Assembly: GCF_004362515.1 (NCBI RefSeq)
Contig: NZ_SNXU01000001.1
Span: forward strand, 6,882,001-6,946,000
Reading direction: 5' to 3'
DNA length: 64,000 nt
Source: Actinokineospora alba
GTDB taxonomy: Bacteria > Actinomycetota > Actinomycetes > Mycobacteriales > Pseudonocardiaceae
Made by a program: the position numbers and the translations under genes. The stretch's first letter is position 1. Each line of letters begins with the position of its first letter. Positions 35,812-44,555 of the stretch are shown here, in pieces. A model generated the notes under the pieces. The model saw only the letters and a program-made list of their open reading frames with translations, was not told the origin of the DNA and made no database searches.

Positions 35812-38800
35812 ATGCCGCTGGCCGAGGGTGCAGCCCTGCTGCGAGGACGCTATGAGCTGGGCACGCGCAGGTCGGCCGCCGGAGACGCCGAAGCGTGGAC
35901 CGCCTACGACGAGGACGGCGTGCAATACCTTGCCCGCACGTGGGCCTACGACGGCGACGAGCCCGACCCCGTCCAGCGGGCACTCTGGGACGCCGAGTTG
36001 CGCACTCTCTACAGGGTCGGCAGCAGCCCTGGCGCCGACGACACCCTGGCCGTCCTCAAGGACGCAGGGCTCGACCGCGACGCGAAGTCTTTCGTCATGG
36101 TCCTACAGGCGACCGGCTACGACAGTGTCGCGGACGCCCTCGCTGCTCGGGCCGAGCACGGCTGGCTCTCCTCCCACAACCCCGCCGATCGGCGGGAGCT
36201 TTGGCGAGCCGCTGGCCGTGTCGCCGCTGGGCTGGCCGTGCTGCACTCTCAGGACGTCCTGCACCGCGACGTCGGCGCTGCTGCCCTGCTGTACCTGCCC
36301 GACGAGCCTGCCGAATCCATCCGGCTTGGCGGCTTCGAGTGGTCTGTCCGGCTCGGCCGCCCGCTGGACGCCGACCCGCCCGTCAGCTGGTCCTCGCCGC
36401 CCGAGCGGCTCGCTGGCGACACTGCGGCCTGGCGCCCCGACGACGACTGGTTTGGCTTCGGCATGCTGTGCGCGCGTCTTGTGCTCAACCTCGAGCGGTA
36501 CGCGAACAACGCACCGACCGAGCGGTACGCCCGTGTGGTAAAGGCTATTGAGGCCGCGAGGACCACACTCACGGAGCCTGAACGGGCACTGCTCCTCCGC
36601 CTGATCGACCCCGAGCCGCTTGAGCGGATGACCCGCCCGCACGACGTTCAGCTCTCCATTCGCGGGATCGTCGCGCTGCTTGCGGCCCCGCCAGCAGCCC
36701 GCGCGGACGATCGACCTTTCACGCTCATCGTCGACCCAAAGCAGGTTCGTCTCTACGATTACCTGCTCGAGCGAGGGCTACGGGAGCACCTCGGCTTAGA
36801 CGACGGCCAGCCCTACGACCCGCGGAACGTCGCCCACACCGACGGCTTGGCGGTGTTTCTACGCCGCGACCTCGACGGCGGGTCCTTGTACGCTGTCCCG
36901 AAACAGGAGACCGTCCTGCTGGTCGGCCGGCGCACAGTGGTCCGGCTCCGCAAGTACTCCCACCGCGACGAGGCACCTACATGGCAGATTGCATTCTGCG
37001 TAGGCCCGGCCCAGCTCACGAACAGTGAGGGAGGGGCGGCCCGCGTACGTCTGCCAGCCGGTCGGCTCGCGGTCAGGTCGACAAGGGCCGCTCACAACGA
37101 CCGGGGCCTGGCCCTGGCGTCCGCGACATGGGACACGGTGCTGCCCCGCATCGAGCGCGGCGCCGACCTGGCGCGCGACCTCGCCCAATTCCACCAGTTC
37201 GTCCGCGCCACTCACCAGATCGAGCTGCTCATGCTCGACGCGACGATCTTCCCCATCGAGCTGGTCGCCGGGCCGGACCCCGCCGACGACCTCGGCTTCG
37301 AGCAGATCACCGTTCGTGAGCGGCCACGCCCTGAGAACAGGCAGGTCCTCGCGTTCCTGCACAACGACGACCTCGCTGGTTTCCTGCAGCGCGAGCTTGA
37401 GGCTGGCAAGCCTGACAGCGGCAGCGTCATCCTGTCCGGCGAGCGTGGGGACGCCCTGGCACTGCCCGCAGGCGGTAAAGACAACCAGTGGCGCGTCCAC
37501 GCCGTGGACGACACTGCGCGGACCGCGACGCTGCGACGCCAAACCTTCGACACCGACCGTCCGTCGCCGCCCGACAATGGCTACCTGCGCGGCGCGGGCA
37601 TGCCCGGTCAACTCAAGCTCATCCGACGCCGCAAACAGGCCATCGACGCCCTCGACCGCCACAGCTATCTGCTGCGCAGCCTGGCCGCGCCGGGCCAGGT
37701 GTACATCGACACCGGCGCGGCCGACTTGCCTGTCCGGCTCGCTCCAGAGACCGTCGACGAAGCCAAGCGCCGCGCGATCGAGGACATCCTGCGGGTCCGG
37801 CCCATCTATGCCCTGCAAGGCCCGCCCGGCACCGGGAAGACCACGCTGGTCGCCTGGCTTCTGCGCGAGATCCTCCACGACGACCCAGTCGCGCAGGTCC
37901 TGGTCACGGCCCAGGCACATGGCGCCGTCGACGTCCTCCGGGCACGGGTTACGGAGGCCTTTAAGGACGTCGCACCGGAGCGCAGGCCCCTCGCGGTCCG
38001 GCTCGGGTCTCGCAGAGACGACGACACCGCACTAGACACTGTCGAGGACGTCGCCCTACAGGTCCTGCGCGACAGCAGCAGCACCCTCGCCGGCCTGTCT
38101 GACCGCACGCCCGCCCAGCAGGATTGGCTCGACCACGCCACGGCGATGGCCGACGAGCTTGCCAGCCACGAGGCACGCGGGACGGGCGCCGCCGATTTCG
38201 TAGAACTGGTCAAGCGCGGCGCGAACCTGACTTACTGCACGACCAGCGCCGGCGAGCTCGAGGCTATTGCTGGCGACCAGTCCTTCGACTGGTCCATCGT
38301 GGAGGAAGCCGGGAAGGCGCACGGCTTCGACCTCGCGCTGCCCCTGCAGGCGGGCCATCGGTGGCTTCTGATCGGCGACCACAACCAGCTCCCGCCATAT
38401 CGGTACGAGGACTATCTGCGCGGCGTCGACGCCCTCGATGAGGTTGTGGAGGCACTGCAAGCGCTGCCCGATACCGGGCCTGGCGTGCTGGACTGGGAGT
38501 GGGTCTCGTCGTGGAAGGACAAGACCACCGAAGAACGCGCCGCCTTCCAGAGCTACGCCAAGGACTGGCTCAAGACCTTCAAACGCACGTTCGAGCACTG
38601 CCAGGTTGCCGTCGGTCAAGGTGACGCCGGGCAGCGCCTGACCGACGACTCGGCGGGCGGCGCCGCCGCGGGCGTGCTCATCGAGCAGCACCGTATGCAC
38701 CCCGACATCGGCGAGCTGATCTCGCGTGCGTACTACGGCGATCGGCTCGTAAACAGGACCGTCCAAGAAGGTAGGCCCATTGCCCGCGTGTTGCACGGCT

Positions 38801-39444
38801 TCGCCGAACCGCTCGAGATCTGCGGGAAGGCGATCGTCTGGCTCGATGTCCCGTGGTGCCGCGACGAGCCCAGGACGGCCGAGACCGGGCCGGCCCAGGG
38901 CCGACCGCGCTACACCAACGACGCCGAGGCCAAGGCCCTGGCAAATTTTCTGGCGTCGTTGCGGCGGGAGGCGTCTGGCGCTGCGGAGCTTGCCGTCCTG
39001 TCGCCGTACAATCAGCAGGCGTCTCTGCTGCGACGCCGGATGAAGAAGGCCGCCCTCCCCGAAGGGCTCGAACTCAAGCCCGCCCTCAATGCTCGCCCTG
39101 GCGCTCCCGGCGGCGCCAGCGGCGTTCACACCGTCGACTCCTTCCAGGGCAACCAGGCCGACGTCATCGCGGTGAGCCTGGTGCGTAACAACCTTCACGA
39201 CCCGGGACACGGCCTGGGCTTCCTGGACGACGCGAGCCGGCTCAATGTGCTGCTGTCCCGTGCCGAGCGGCTGCTCGTGCTCGTAGGTTCCTGGGACTTC
39301 TTCCGGGAGCAGGTCAGCACCGTCGAGCTCGACGACACCGCAAACCCCTTGTGGCACCTCAAACGGATTGTCACCGACCTAAGCGATTGGTTCGCCTCTG
39401 GCCGTGCCGTTCGGCTCGGTGCCGACCTTGGTGGCTTGTCATGA
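35812..39444 (+). CDS. Pseudokinase-SF1 helicase fusion, Mokosh MkoA-like
   Basis: The product has 1210 residues from ATG 35812, which has an ideal AAGGAGG site. Residues 1-290 fold like a Ser/Thr kinase but look inactive: HRDVGAAALL (near 150) lacks the catalytic-loop Lys and Asn, and GGFEW replaces DFG. Residues 640-1170 are a COG1112-type superfamily 1 helicase with GPPGTGKT (670), EEAGKAH (830), GDHNQLPP (855), QHRMHP (959), DSFQGNQADV (1109) and RLNVLLSRAE (1143), all apparently intact. A kinase-helicase fusion beside a PLD-type gene matches the described type I Mokosh anti-phage arrangement. Identity by family search is still needed. Confidence 0.7.
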   Translation: MPLAEGAALLRGRYELGTRRSAAGDAEAWTAYDEDGVQYLARTWAYDGDEPDPVQRALWDAELRTLYRVGSSPGADDTLAVLKDAGLDRDAKSFVMVLQATGYDSVADALAARAEHGWLSSHNPADRRELWRAAGRVAAGLAVLHSQDVLHRDVGAAALLYLPDEPAESIRLGGFEWSVRLGRPLDADPPVSWSSPPERLAGDTAAWRPDDDWFGFGMLCARLVLNLERYANNAPTERYARVVKAIEAARTTLTEPERALLLRLIDPEPLERMTRPHDVQLSIRGIVALLAAPPAARADDRPFTLIVDPKQVRLYDYLLERGLREHLGLDDGQPYDPRNVAHTDGLAVFLRRDLDGGSLYAVPKQETVLLVGRRTVVRLRKYSHRDEAPTWQIAFCVGPAQLTNSEGGAARVRLPAGRLAVRSTRAAHNDRGLALASATWDTVLPRIERGADLARDLAQFHQFVRATHQIELLMLDATIFPIELVAGPDPADDLGFEQITVRERPRPENRQVLAFLHNDDLAGFLQRELEAGKPDSGSVILSGERGDALALPAGGKDNQWRVHAVDDTARTATLRRQTFDTDRPSPPDNGYLRGAGMPGQLKLIRRRKQAIDALDRHSYLLRSLAAPGQVYIDTGAADLPVRLAPETVDEAKRRAIEDILRVRPIYALQGPPGTGKTTLVAWLLREILHDDPVAQVLVTAQAHGAVDVLRARVTEAFKDVAPERRPLAVRLGSRRDDDTALDTVEDVALQVLRDSSSTLAGLSDRTPAQQDWLDHATAMADELASHEARGTGAADFVELVKRGANLTYCTTSAGELEAIAGDQSFDWSIVEEAGKAHGFDLALPLQAGHRWLLIGDHNQLPPYRYEDYLRGVDALDEVVEALQALPDTGPGVLDWEWVSSWKDKTTEERAAFQSYAKDWLKTFKRTFEHCQVAVGQGDAGQRLTDDSAGGAAAGVLIEQHRMHPDIGELISRAYYGDRLVNRTVQEGRPIARVLHGFAEPLEICGKAIVWLDVPWCRDEPRTAETGPAQGRPRYTNDAEAKALANFLASLRREASGAAELAVLSPYNQQASLLRRRMKKAALPEGLELKPALNARPGAPGGASGVHTVDSFQGNQADVIAVSLVRNNLHDPGHGLGFLDDASRLNVLLSRAERLLVLVGSWDFFREQVSTVELDDTANPLWHLKRIVTDLSDWFASGRAVRLGADLGGLS

Positions 39445-40961
39445 TCGTTCTGTTGCCAGTGAGCAAGTTTCGCGTCCCATACGACCTCGCCCGCGGTAAG
39501 CCGTACAGCCGGCTTGAGCACATGGTGCTCACCGCCGTCGCCGACGGCGGTGCGACCCTGCGGTCGCTGGCCGAGGCTTTCCGCGTGCACGACAGGCTTC
39601 TCGTCCAGGCCGTCGTAACACTCGTCAACGCTGGCTGGGTCGCCGTCCAACGAGGGCCACAAGCGTCGTTCGTGCTTACCGGGGCTGGGCACGAGGCCGT
39701 CAGCGGGGACCGTGAGCCCGTATCGGTGATTGTCGAGACCGCCCGCCCCGGCATCGTGGTGATGGAGCGTCACTCCGGTCAAGTCGCCCGGCAGTCCGAA
39801 GCTCGGCCCTACCGCCGGGACGACCTGACCGAGGTCTGGGACACCGCCCCCAGGATTGGTACTAGGGTTGTGCGCGACTCTGTGGACGAGGCGCAGGTCC
39901 AGAAGCTCCTGCACCGCGAAGCCGGTGAACGGGTGCGCCGGATCGGCCAAATCGAGGAGATCAGCCGCGACGCGCACTGGCTCCCCCTCGACGTCGACAT
40001 CGACGCCAAGCAGGTACTCGGCTTGCCGCCGCCCTGGCGCCACGCTCTTACAGCCCCGGCCCTGGCCGCTGTCGCCGCAGCGGTCGGCCGCTTCCCCCGC
40101 GCGCTTGCAACGTCTCGCGGGGCGGCCCGTCCCGCGAGACGCCGCTTTCTGGGCGTGACCGACGAAGGCCGGGTACACCGGCGCGGCACCACCGTGCTGC
40201 TCGCCGCCGACGACGTGCTGCGCGGTGAGCAGGCGCACGCCGCCGCTCTGGCCCAGGCGCTCCAGTCGGCACGGACCAGCGTCGCTTTGGCCGTTCCCCG
40301 TCTTGACGGGTCGGACGTGTTCGAGGCCCTAGCCGCTGGCTGCGCCGACGCCGTGACCCGGGGCGTCCGCGTGGACTTGCTGATCGGCTCCACCGACAGG
40401 GACCCGGCCGCCCTGACCGCCGTCGCAAACCGCATCGGTTACGGCGCCGACGCCCGCCGAGGCCGGGCGTTGCTGCGGACCCGCGTCACGGGCAGCGGTG
40501 CCAGCCTGCTGCTGTGGGACAGTGCGCCAGGACAGCTCGTCGGCATCGTTACCGGCCACGCGTGGGTCGGCGGGACGGCAGGAAGCCCCCAAGCTGCAGG
40601 CGTAAGGGTCCTCTCGCCCGCATTATGTGCCGACCTCGCCCGCGCCGTCGCTTCACTGTGGACTGGCCGCAGCGGCGACGACTTCTCGGGCGAGCCGATT
40701 AGATGGCGGCACCTTGCCGACGACGTCGAAGAGGCCGCCGCTTGCTCCTTGGACGCCGCCGTGAACGGTACGGCGACCACAGCCGAGCTGCTCGTAGATG
40801 AGGAGTGTCTGGCCGTGGACGACGTCCTGGCCGCCGACGCCGCCGTCGGCCTGTACGTCCCGGACCCGACGGGCGGCGACGTCGGGCGCAGAGGCGTCCA
40901 GCTGATCGTGCGTGGCCCCGGCGCCCAGCTCGTCCGAGCAGCTCCGGACGCGCTCGGATAG
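39441..40961 (+). CDS. Winged-helix PLD-like protein, Mokosh MkoB-like
   Basis: The product has 506 residues, starting at ATG 39441 inside the stop of the helicase gene (4-bp overlap). An N-terminal winged helix (LEHMVLTAVADGGATLRSL) leads to a central domain and then a phospholipase-D-like fold at about residues 255-410. The strand order fits: TSVALAVPRL, RGVRVDLLIGS, then LLLWDSAPGQLVGIVTG where the HxK motif should fall. That motif (H-x-K-x4-D) is not present, so nuclease activity is doubtful. Function with the helicase is inferred from the tight coupling and the PLD-like order. It is the last island gene. Confidence 0.6.
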   Translation: MIVLLPVSKFRVPYDLARGKPYSRLEHMVLTAVADGGATLRSLAEAFRVHDRLLVQAVVTLVNAGWVAVQRGPQASFVLTGAGHEAVSGDREPVSVIVETARPGIVVMERHSGQVARQSEARPYRRDDLTEVWDTAPRIGTRVVRDSVDEAQVQKLLHREAGERVRRIGQIEEISRDAHWLPLDVDIDAKQVLGLPPPWRHALTAPALAAVAAAVGRFPRALATSRGAARPARRRFLGVTDEGRVHRRGTTVLLAADDVLRGEQAHAAALAQALQSARTSVALAVPRLDGSDVFEALAAGCADAVTRGVRVDLLIGSTDRDPAALTAVANRIGYGADARRGRALLRTRVTGSGASLLLWDSAPGQLVGIVTGHAWVGGTAGSPQAAGVRVLSPALCADLARAVASLWTGRSGDDFSGEPIRWRHLADDVEEAAACSLDAAVNGTATTAELLVDEECLAVDDVLAADAAVGLYVPDPTGGDVGRRGVQLIVRGPGAQLVRAAPDALG

Positions 40962-41436
40962 CGCCCGTCAGCAATACTCGGACCGCCAGATTCCGGATGG
41001 ACAGAACCTTTGACGGTCATCCAGCGGCGGGTACGCACCGGCAGCCGTCGAGCGTCAAGCCACAAGCTGGCGGGCCGCAGGCATCCGCTCATGCTGGCGA
41101 TGCGCGGGTGCTGCTCGACCAATACGAAGCCAAGGAGCGCGTGTCAGGTCGCAGACAACGCACGACACCCAAACCTGGGCCCGCACTTCCCCAAACGGTC
41201 GTCAATCCCGGCAACCGGTCAACGATGTTCGACCATCGAGTCACCCCGAACGCGGCGCCACCCGACAAGGCGAGCGCATACCGTGGCCGGAGCCCGGCAG
41301 GGGAGCAATTTTTGGGGAGCAAATGGGGAGCAAAACGATGCGCTGAACCTGCCTAAATCGTCCTGAAAGTCGAGGAACGGAGCCGCCTGACCTGCAGTAG
41401 TCACATTTCCGCAGGTCAGGCGACTTTTCTGGCATA
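40962..41436. other. Right end of island, non-coding
   Basis: A 475-bp stretch with no convincing gene. It holds three GGGGAGCA copies in 41302-41333 and, next to the attachment repeat, an inverted repeat of GCCTGACCTGC and GCAGGTCAGGC at about 41388-41423. These look like remnants of an integrase attachment region whose integrase has been lost. Confidence 0.55.
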
Positions 41437-41479
41437 GTTCACACCGAAGGTGTCACTGTTCGATCCCAGTATCGCCCAC
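41437..41479 (+). repeat. Right attachment repeat (tRNA-Val 3' fragment)
   Basis: It copies 26587-26630 with one G-to-T change and one missing G in the T-arm region. Without a 5' half it cannot form a tRNA. The drift suggests the insertion is old. Confidence 0.85.
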
Positions 41480-41624
41480 GGACTCGGGCGACGTGTGTCT
41501 GCGGAAAGCGCAGACCACGTCGTCCGTTGTCGTATCTGGGGGCCGAGCCCCCAGACCCCACGGTGCGATGTCTCGCGATCCAGCGTGGTGTGGATTGGGG
41601 TAGGCCCTCTATAGGTACGCGCTG

Positions 41625-41667
41625 AAGACCAGGTCGAAACCCTTTGTTTGGCTTGCGACCTGGTCTT
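41625..41667 (-). terminator. Terminator of DHA2 MFS gene
   Basis: AAGACCAGGTCG pairs with CGACCTGGTCTT around a 19-nt loop. It lies 50 bp beyond the MFS stop codon and may also insulate the island boundary. Confidence 0.6.
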
Positions 41668-41717
41668 TGTTGGACCGGGGAGTGCCGACCACGAAGGTCT
41701 CGGGGGCAGCTGCGTGG

Positions 41718-43259
41718 TCAGTGGGAGTCGGGGGTGGCGTCTCGTTTCGGGACTCGGCCGAGGAGGACGGTGGCCGCGACCGCGGCGAGTGCGGTTAGGC
41801 AGGCGGCGATCAGGGCCGTTACCTGGAGGCCGTCGGTGAAGGCTGCTTGGGCCGCGGTGAGCCAAGGGTCTCCCACGCGGGCTGGGAGTCCGCTTGCCGA
41901 CTCCGCCGTCGCGCCCAGGGTCTCGCCTGCCTCGGGTGGGATACCCGGGGGCAGGGCGTCAGCCATTCTCGCTCGGTAGACGGTGGCCGCGGCGCCGCCC
42001 AGCAGGGCGATGCCCAGGGCGCCGCCGAACTCCGAACCGGTCTCCGACAACGCGGACGCCGCGCCGGCGCGCTCCGGCGGTGCGGTGGCCACCACCATGT
42101 CGGTCGCCAGCGCCGCGACCATGCCCAGGCCCGCGGCCATGACGGCACCCGCCGCGACCAGGACCGGGAGGCCGGAGACCGGGTCCACCTGGGTCAACCC
42201 GGCGAAGCCTGCCGCGGCGACGGCGAAGCCGACGCCCACGACGTGGCCGGGACGCAGCCACCGGGTCAGGGCGGCGACGGACCCGATGCCCACCGCCATG
42301 CCGCCGAACATCGGCAGTGTCCACAGGGCCGCGGTGAACGGCCGCATGTCCAGCACCAACTGCAGATACTGCGACGACGACCACCCGAACCCGGTCATCA
42401 CGAACATCATCAGCGTCCCGGCCAGCAGCGCGACGCTGAACGGGCGCTCGGCGAAGAGCCGGACGTCGATCATCGGTGTCGGCAGCTTTCCCTGCCTGCG
42501 GACGAACACGACGCCCAGCACCGACCCGACCACGATCGTCGCGACCGGCAGCCAGTGCGCGCCGTCGGCGGCGAGTTTCTTGATGCCGTAGATCACCAGC
42601 AGCACAGCGCCGAGCGACAGCACGACGCTCACCAGGTCGAGCTTGCCCGGCCGCGGGTCGCGGAACTCGGGCAGCAGCAGTGGTCCGAGTACCAGCAGCA
42701 GGACCATGACCGGCACGTTGATCAGGAATACCGATCCCCACCAGAAGTGTTCGAGCAGGATCCCACCCGCGATCGGCCCGATCAGCGCCCCGCCGGAGAA
42801 GCCCGCCGTCCACACCGAGACCGCGACCATGCGCTGCTTCGCGTCGTGGAACATGTTGCGAATCAACGACAGGGTCGCGGGGGCGAGGGTGGCTCCGGCC
42901 ACGCCAAGCAGGGCGCGGGCGGCGATGAGCATCGTCGGTGAGTCCGAGTACGCCGCCAGGACCGAAGCGGCGGCGAACGCGAAACCGCCGCACAGCAACA
43001 GCCTCCGGCGGCCGATCCGGTCACCGAGGGAGCCCATGGTGATCAACAGCCCGGCGAGCAGGAAGCCGTAGATGTCCATGATCCACAGCAGTTCGGTGCC
43101 GCTCGGACGCAGGTCGGCGCTCAGGAACGGCAGGGCGAGGAAGAGCACCGACAGGTCCATCGAGACCAGCACGCACGGCAGGACGAGCACGGCGAGGCCG
43201 ATCCACTCGCGCCTGCCCGCGGTAGGCGTGGTGTCGGTCGGTGAGGACTGCGTGACCAT
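41718..43259 (-). CDS. DHA2-type MFS drug exporter
   Basis: About 513 residues and about 14 helices, typical of DHA2 multidrug exporters. ATG 43259 is preferred over the adjacent GTG because AGGAG lies 7 bp before it. Motif A-like loop GSLGDRIGRRRLLL follows helix 2, motif C-like GFSGGALIGPIAGGILLEHF marks helix 5, and a long conserved block near residue 290 (GFGWSSSQYLQLVL) lies in helix 9-10. It probably exports a lipophilic toxin or a secondary metabolite by proton antiport. The broken SDR gene lies 14 bp upstream on the same strand. Confidence 0.9.
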   Translation of the reverse strand: MVTQSSPTDTTPTAGRREWIGLAVLVLPCVLVSMDLSVLFLALPFLSADLRPSGTELLWIMDIYGFLLAGLLITMGSLGDRIGRRRLLLCGGFAFAAASVLAAYSDSPTMLIAARALLGVAGATLAPATLSLIRNMFHDAKQRMVAVSVWTAGFSGGALIGPIAGGILLEHFWWGSVFLINVPVMVLLLVLGPLLLPEFRDPRPGKLDLVSVVLSLGAVLLVIYGIKKLAADGAHWLPVATIVVGSVLGVVFVRRQGKLPTPMIDVRLFAERPFSVALLAGTLMMFVMTGFGWSSSQYLQLVLDMRPFTAALWTLPMFGGMAVGIGSVAALTRWLRPGHVVGVGFAVAAAGFAGLTQVDPVSGLPVLVAAGAVMAAGLGMVAALATDMVVATAPPERAGAASALSETGSEFGGALGIALLGGAAATVYRARMADALPPGIPPEAGETLGATAESASGLPARVGDPWLTAAQAAFTDGLQVTALIAACLTALAAVAATVLLGRVPKRDATPDSH

Positions 43260-43272
43260 CACTGTTCTCCTC

Positions 43273-44031
43273 TTACGCCGTGGTGGTCAGGCCGCCATCG
43301 ACGGCGAGCACGGCGCCGGTGATGTAGGCGGAGGCCCGCGAGGCCAGGAACGTGGTCACACCGACGATGTCCTGGTCCTGGCCGAGGCGCTTGAGCGGTG
43401 CGTGGGCGGTCATCTCCGCGCCGAGCGTGGCGGCCATCATGTCCGACTCGAAGGCGCCCAGGGCGAGCGCGTTCACCGTGACCCTCGGGCCGAGGCGCTT
43501 GGCCAGGTGCCGGGTCAGGTGGTGCATCGCCGCCTTGCTCGCCGCGTAGGAGTAGGTCTCCATGGGCGGCACGTGGATCCCGTCGATGGACCCGATGTTG
43601 ATGACCCTGGCCGGGTCCTGGTCGGTCCCGGACCGCTCCAGCACCTCGCGCAGGAACCTGGTCAGGTGGAACACGCCCTAGAGGTTGAGGTCGAGGACCT
43701 TGTCCCACGCCGCGTCGTCGAAGTCGTCGATCGGCGCCCCGTGGGTGGCGCCGGCGTTGTTGACGAGGATGTCCAGTCTCGACTCCTCGGCGACGAACGC
43801 CTCGCTCAGCCTCCGACACTCGTCCTCAATGGACAGATCCGCGGGCAGTGCGACGCATTCGCCGAACCCGGACAGCTCGTCGGCGACCCGACGACACGCC
43901 TCGGCGCTGCGCGAGGACACGTACACCTTCGCGCCCGCCAGCACGAAGCCTCTGGCGATCATCAGCCCGATCCCCCGGCTGCCACCGGTGACCAGCGCGG
44001 TCTTCCCCTTGATCGAGAACAGCTCTGACAC
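43273..44031 (-). pseudogene. SDR oxidoreductase gene with in-frame TAG
   Basis: From GTG 44031 (GGGAGA upstream) the frame encodes a normal short-chain dehydrogenase, about 252 residues. It has the NAD(P) motif TGGSRGIGL, NNAGAT, the catalytic Ser in INIGSIDG, YSYAASKAAMHH as the Tyr-Lys site, and AVDGGLTT at the end. At 43678-43680 the codon after DLNL is TAG, and the same frame continues with GVFHLTRFL, where other SDRs have NLxGVFH. One nonsense change thus splits the gene just past mid-length. Every other catalytic residue is intact, so this is a recent loss, a sequencing error or suppression. Confidence 0.85.
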
Positions 44032-44057
44032 GTCTCTCCCCTTCCCCCAGGGCGCTC

Positions 44058-44555
44058 TCAGTCGAACGAGCGCCGGTACGCGTCGATCAGGTACGGCCAG
44101 CCCGCCGAGTCCGAGGCCATGTCCGCGCGCATCCGCGATCCACCGTCGCCGTGCCGGTCGAACCCTCGATGGGTCAGCACGACCTTGCTGGACTCGGCGG
44201 ACTCCGCGGTGAACACCACCTCGATCTCGCTTCCCTGCTCGGGACCGTCGGTCGTGGCCCAGTCCGCGGTCAGCTCCCAGGACAGCACGACGCGGCGCGG
44301 GGGCTCCCACCTCAGCACCCGGCCCCACTTCATCTCGCTGCCGTCGACGGTGCGTTCCGTCCACAGCGCGCCCGCCGCCGGCTCGAAGCCCACCGTCTCC
44401 AGCGGCGCGCCGGTGAACCCCTGCTTCTCCGGCCACCAGCCGCCGAAGCCCTCGGTGAAGGCGGTGAACGCCGCGTCGAGTTCGGCGGGCACGGACACCG
44501 TCACGGTGATCTCGCCGACCGGATCCACAGTGTCCATTTCGGACCGCTCAGTCAT
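44058..44555 (-). CDS. SRPBCC/AHSA1-type domain protein
   Basis: The product has 165 residues from ATG 44555, overlapping the upstream TetR gene by 4 bp. It is a single START/Bet v 1-like domain: an opening strand VTVSVPAELDAAFTAFTEGFGGWWP, a mid-strand WGRVLRWEPPRRVVLSWEL, and a C-terminal helix. This AHSA1-type arrangement with a W-W-P motif is common in genes co-transcribed with regulators. The ligand is unknown, and any enzymatic role is inference. The overlap makes a TetR-SRPBCC operon likely. Confidence 0.85.
   Translation of the reverse strand: MTERSEMDTVDPVGEITVTVSVPAELDAAFTAFTEGFGGWWPEKQGFTGAPLETVGFEPAAGALWTERTVDGSEMKWGRVLRWEPPRRVVLSWELTADWATTDGPEQGSEIEVVFTAESAESSKVVLTHRGFDRHGDGGSRMRADMASDSAGWPYLIDAYRRSFD

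Larger units (their letters stand above)
26587..41479. mobile_element. tRNA-Val genomic island (integrase lost), defence cargo
   Basis: Direct repeats of the tRNA-Val(CAC) 3' half bound about 14.9 kb. Just inside each end are GGGGAGCA repeats: two near 26693-26711 on the left and three near 41302-41333 on the right. They look like the arm-type sites that accompany tyrosine integrases in actinobacterial integrative elements. No integrase, excisionase, replication or transfer gene is present, so the island is probably fixed. The cargo is six same-strand genes forming two defence modules. Between the left repeat and the first gene, 0.7 kb is non-coding. Confidence 0.8.

Noticed and set aside
41437..41479. 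A complete second tRNA-Val
   Set aside because: Only the 3' half is present, with a missing base in the T arm and no 5' acceptor strand.
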